A stretch of DNA of 6,876 bases from Chitinophagaceae bacterium (GTDB taxonomy: Bacteria > Bacteroidota > Bacteroidia > Chitinophagales > Chitinophagaceae). The translations under genes were made by a program, and so were the position numbers. The stretch covers positions 1-6,876 of the forward strand of contig JAHEZA010000137.1 in assembly GCA_023251335.1 (NCBI GenBank), in the 5' to 3' direction. Below the pieces are notes generated by a model. That model had not been told where the DNA came from. It saw only the letters and a program-made list of their open reading frames with translations, and made no database searches. Positions 5,440-6,876 of this stretch are shown here, piece after piece. The first letter of the stretch is position 1, and every line of letters begins with the position of its first letter.

Positions 5440-6702
5440 ATGGAAATATATAATGTCATTACGATAATCATTGTATTGGCAGCTATTTTTGGGTACATCA
5501 ATCATCGTTTTATAAAACTACCCGGCACGATTGGCATTATGCTTATCTCGTTGTTAGCTTCGTTGGTGGTAATTGGAATAGGAGTTGTTTTTCCAAAATT
5601 TTTTGAAAAAACAATACAGGCTATTGGCTTTATTGATTTTACACAACTATTGCTGAGGGTAATGCTTAGCTTCCTGCTTTTTGCAGCAGCCATTCATGTT
5701 GATTCAAAAAAATTGAAGTCTCAGCGCACTTCTATTATTACTTTCTCCACTATTGGTGTAGTTATTTCCACGTTTGTGATTGGCACCCTGTTGTATTACA
5801 CTATTTCTCTTTTTGGACTGTCGGTCAATTATCTTTATTGTCTTTTATTCGGCGCGTTAATATCTCCAACGGATCCTATAGCTGTGGTAGGCATCTTACG
5901 CAAAGCAAAAATTCCCGATTCGCTTGAAACAAAAATAAGCGGCGAAAGTTTGTTTAATGATGGCGTAGGCGTGGTAATATTTATTACGGTTTACGAAATT
6001 GCCCAGATCGGGATTGAAAATGTTTCTGCCTGGAAAGTACTTTGGCTTTTTGTCAAAGAAGCGGGAGGCGGATTTATGTTTGGTTACCTGTTGGGATATG
6101 TCGGATATTTGGCGCTCCGGTCTATTGATAATTACGTGGTAGAAGTAATGATCACCCTGGCCATTGTGATGGGTGGCTATACACTGGCCGATGACATGGG
6201 CATCAGTGGTCCGATAGCGATGGTAGTGGCCGGGCTGATTACCGGCAATAAAAGCATGGTTGAAGGAATGAGTGATATTACACGCGATTATATCGGGAAA
6301 TTTTGGGAGATGATGGACGAGGTAATGAACGCAATTCTATTTCTACTCATTGGCTTTGAAATGCTGGTCATACCATTTAATCTTACACTGTTATGGCTTG
6401 GATGTATCACCATCGTGATTGTACTTTTTGGCCGCTGGGCTTCTGTTTCACTGCCAATATTAGTGATGGCATATAAAAAGTCGTTCCCTAAAAATACAAT
6501 TCCCATTCTTACATGGGGCGGTTTGCGTGGAGGCATTTCTGTAGCGCTGGCGCTATCATTACCTAAATATATGTATGGTGAAATGTTTGTCTCCATCACT
6601 TACATTGTGGTATTGTTTTCCATTGTATTCCAGGGATTAACGATTGGCAGATTTGCGCGAAGGCTGATCCGCAAAGAAGAAGAAAAAATAAAGGAAATTT
6701 AA
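5440..6702 (+). CDS. Na+/H+ (cation:proton) antiporter, CPA1 family
   Basis: A 420-residue inner-membrane antiporter expected to exchange cytoplasmic Na+ (or K+/Li+) for external protons, supporting pH and salt homeostasis. The sequence is almost entirely hydrophobic segments, about 11-13 by eye. Family signatures are SPTDPIAV (142-149), with the TDP of the crossed-helix region, and GESLFNDGVGVV (168-179). N173-D174 in the latter is the ion-binding Asn-Asp pair of electroneutral CPA1 exchangers. GISGPIAMVVAGLITGN (254-270), LLIGFE (302-307) and GGLRGGISVALALSLP (360-375, with R363) follow. The protein ends in a short charged tail (RRLIRKEEEKIKEI), with no RCK/TrkA or other regulatory domain, so it resembles a compact NhaP-like form. 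The start MEIYNVI leads directly into the first segment. Ion specificity cannot be read from sequence. It is probably monocistronic: there are promoters upstream and a terminator 31 nt downstream. Confidence 0.93.
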   Translation: MEIYNVITIIIVLAAIFGYINHRFIKLPGTIGIMLISLLASLVVIGIGVVFPKFFEKTIQAIGFIDFTQLLLRVMLSFLLFAAAIHVDSKKLKSQRTSIITFSTIGVVISTFVIGTLLYYTISLFGLSVNYLYCLLFGALISPTDPIAVVGILRKAKIPDSLETKISGESLFNDGVGVVIFITVYEIAQIGIENVSAWKVLWLFVKEAGGGFMFGYLLGYVGYLALRSIDNYVVEVMITLAIVMGGYTLADDMGISGPIAMVVAGLITGNKSMVEGMSDITRDYIGKFWEMMDEVMNAILFLLIGFEMLVIPFNLTLLWLGCITIVIVLFGRWASVSLPILVMAYKKSFPKNTIPILTWGGLRGGISVALALSLPKYMYGEMFVSITYIVVLFSIVFQGLTIGRFARRLIRKEEEKIKEI

Positions 6703-6733
6703 AACAGTCTCAATTTATATCTCAGACGGTAAC

Positions 6734-6760
6734 AAATCAAAATAACAATTTGATTTTTTT
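6734..6760 (+). terminator. Intrinsic terminator after the antiporter gene
   Basis: A perfect 8-bp inverted repeat, AAATCAAA (6734-6741) and TTTGATTT (6749-6756), has a 7-nt loop and runs into seven T residues (6754-6760). It lies 31 nt after the antiporter stop. The stem is AT-rich and so weak, but such terminators are usual in AT-rich genomes. The remaining bases to 6876 hold no gene I can support. Confidence 0.6.
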
Positions 6761-6876
6761 CTTCATTTACTCCTAATAGCAAAAGTCATAAAATTGAATT
6801 TTCCCTTTTTGAATTCCATGAAACTACTCTCAAAAATCAATTAGTAAAATTCTTGTGCAAATTTTTAATAGATAAT

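Overview
The window reads as ordinary chromosomal DNA from a member of the Bacteroidota. The SerS, cyclophilin and DUF4290 sequences look most like the Chitinophagaceae/Sphingobacteriia side of the phylum, but that rests on sequence impression only. Three things support the phylum: a DUF4290 protein, which I know only from Bacteroidota; AT-rich spacers with several exact copies of the Bacteroidota -7 promoter element TAnnTTTG; and the absence of clear Shine-Dalgarno sequences before most genes. I see no IS element, phage gene, CRISPR array, tRNA or rRNA.

Layout. From 1 to 2265 every gene is on the minus strand. Read in transcription order (right to left) they are: a small conserved protein of unknown function (1900-2265); a cyclophilin-type prolyl isomerase lipoprotein (1201-1896), starting 3 nt later; glycine cleavage H protein gcvH (777-1154), after a 46-nt gap; a VanZ-like membrane protein (336-767), after 9 nt; a 163-nt AT-rich spacer before the first ATG; and the 5' end of a DUF4290 gene that runs off the left edge. 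A 160-nt divergent spacer (2266-2425) with a GC-rich nested hairpin separates this block from serS (2426-3694, plus). serS converges on rpiB (3746-4198, minus) with 51 nt between them. After a 226-nt divergent spacer come fabG (4425-5174, plus) and, 265 nt further on, a CPA1-type Na+/H+ antiporter (5440-6702, plus). The antiporter is followed by a good intrinsic terminator (6734-6760). The remaining 116 nt hold nothing I recognise.

Functions. Most genes are housekeeping: translation (serS), one-carbon/glycine metabolism (gcvH), the pentose phosphate pathway (rpiB), fatty-acid elongation (fabG), envelope protein folding (cyclophilin) and pH/sodium homeostasis (antiporter). They do not form one pathway. 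The two likely functional couplings are the tight unknown-protein/cyclophilin pair and the gcvH/vanZ pair.

I found no convincing new multi-gene system. The items most worth a second look are the hairpin in the serS divergent spacer, the -7 boxes so close to start codons that leaderless or near-leaderless mRNAs are implied, the 121-residue unknown protein, and the 265-nt region upstream of the antiporter with two promoter candidates and a 27-codon ORF.
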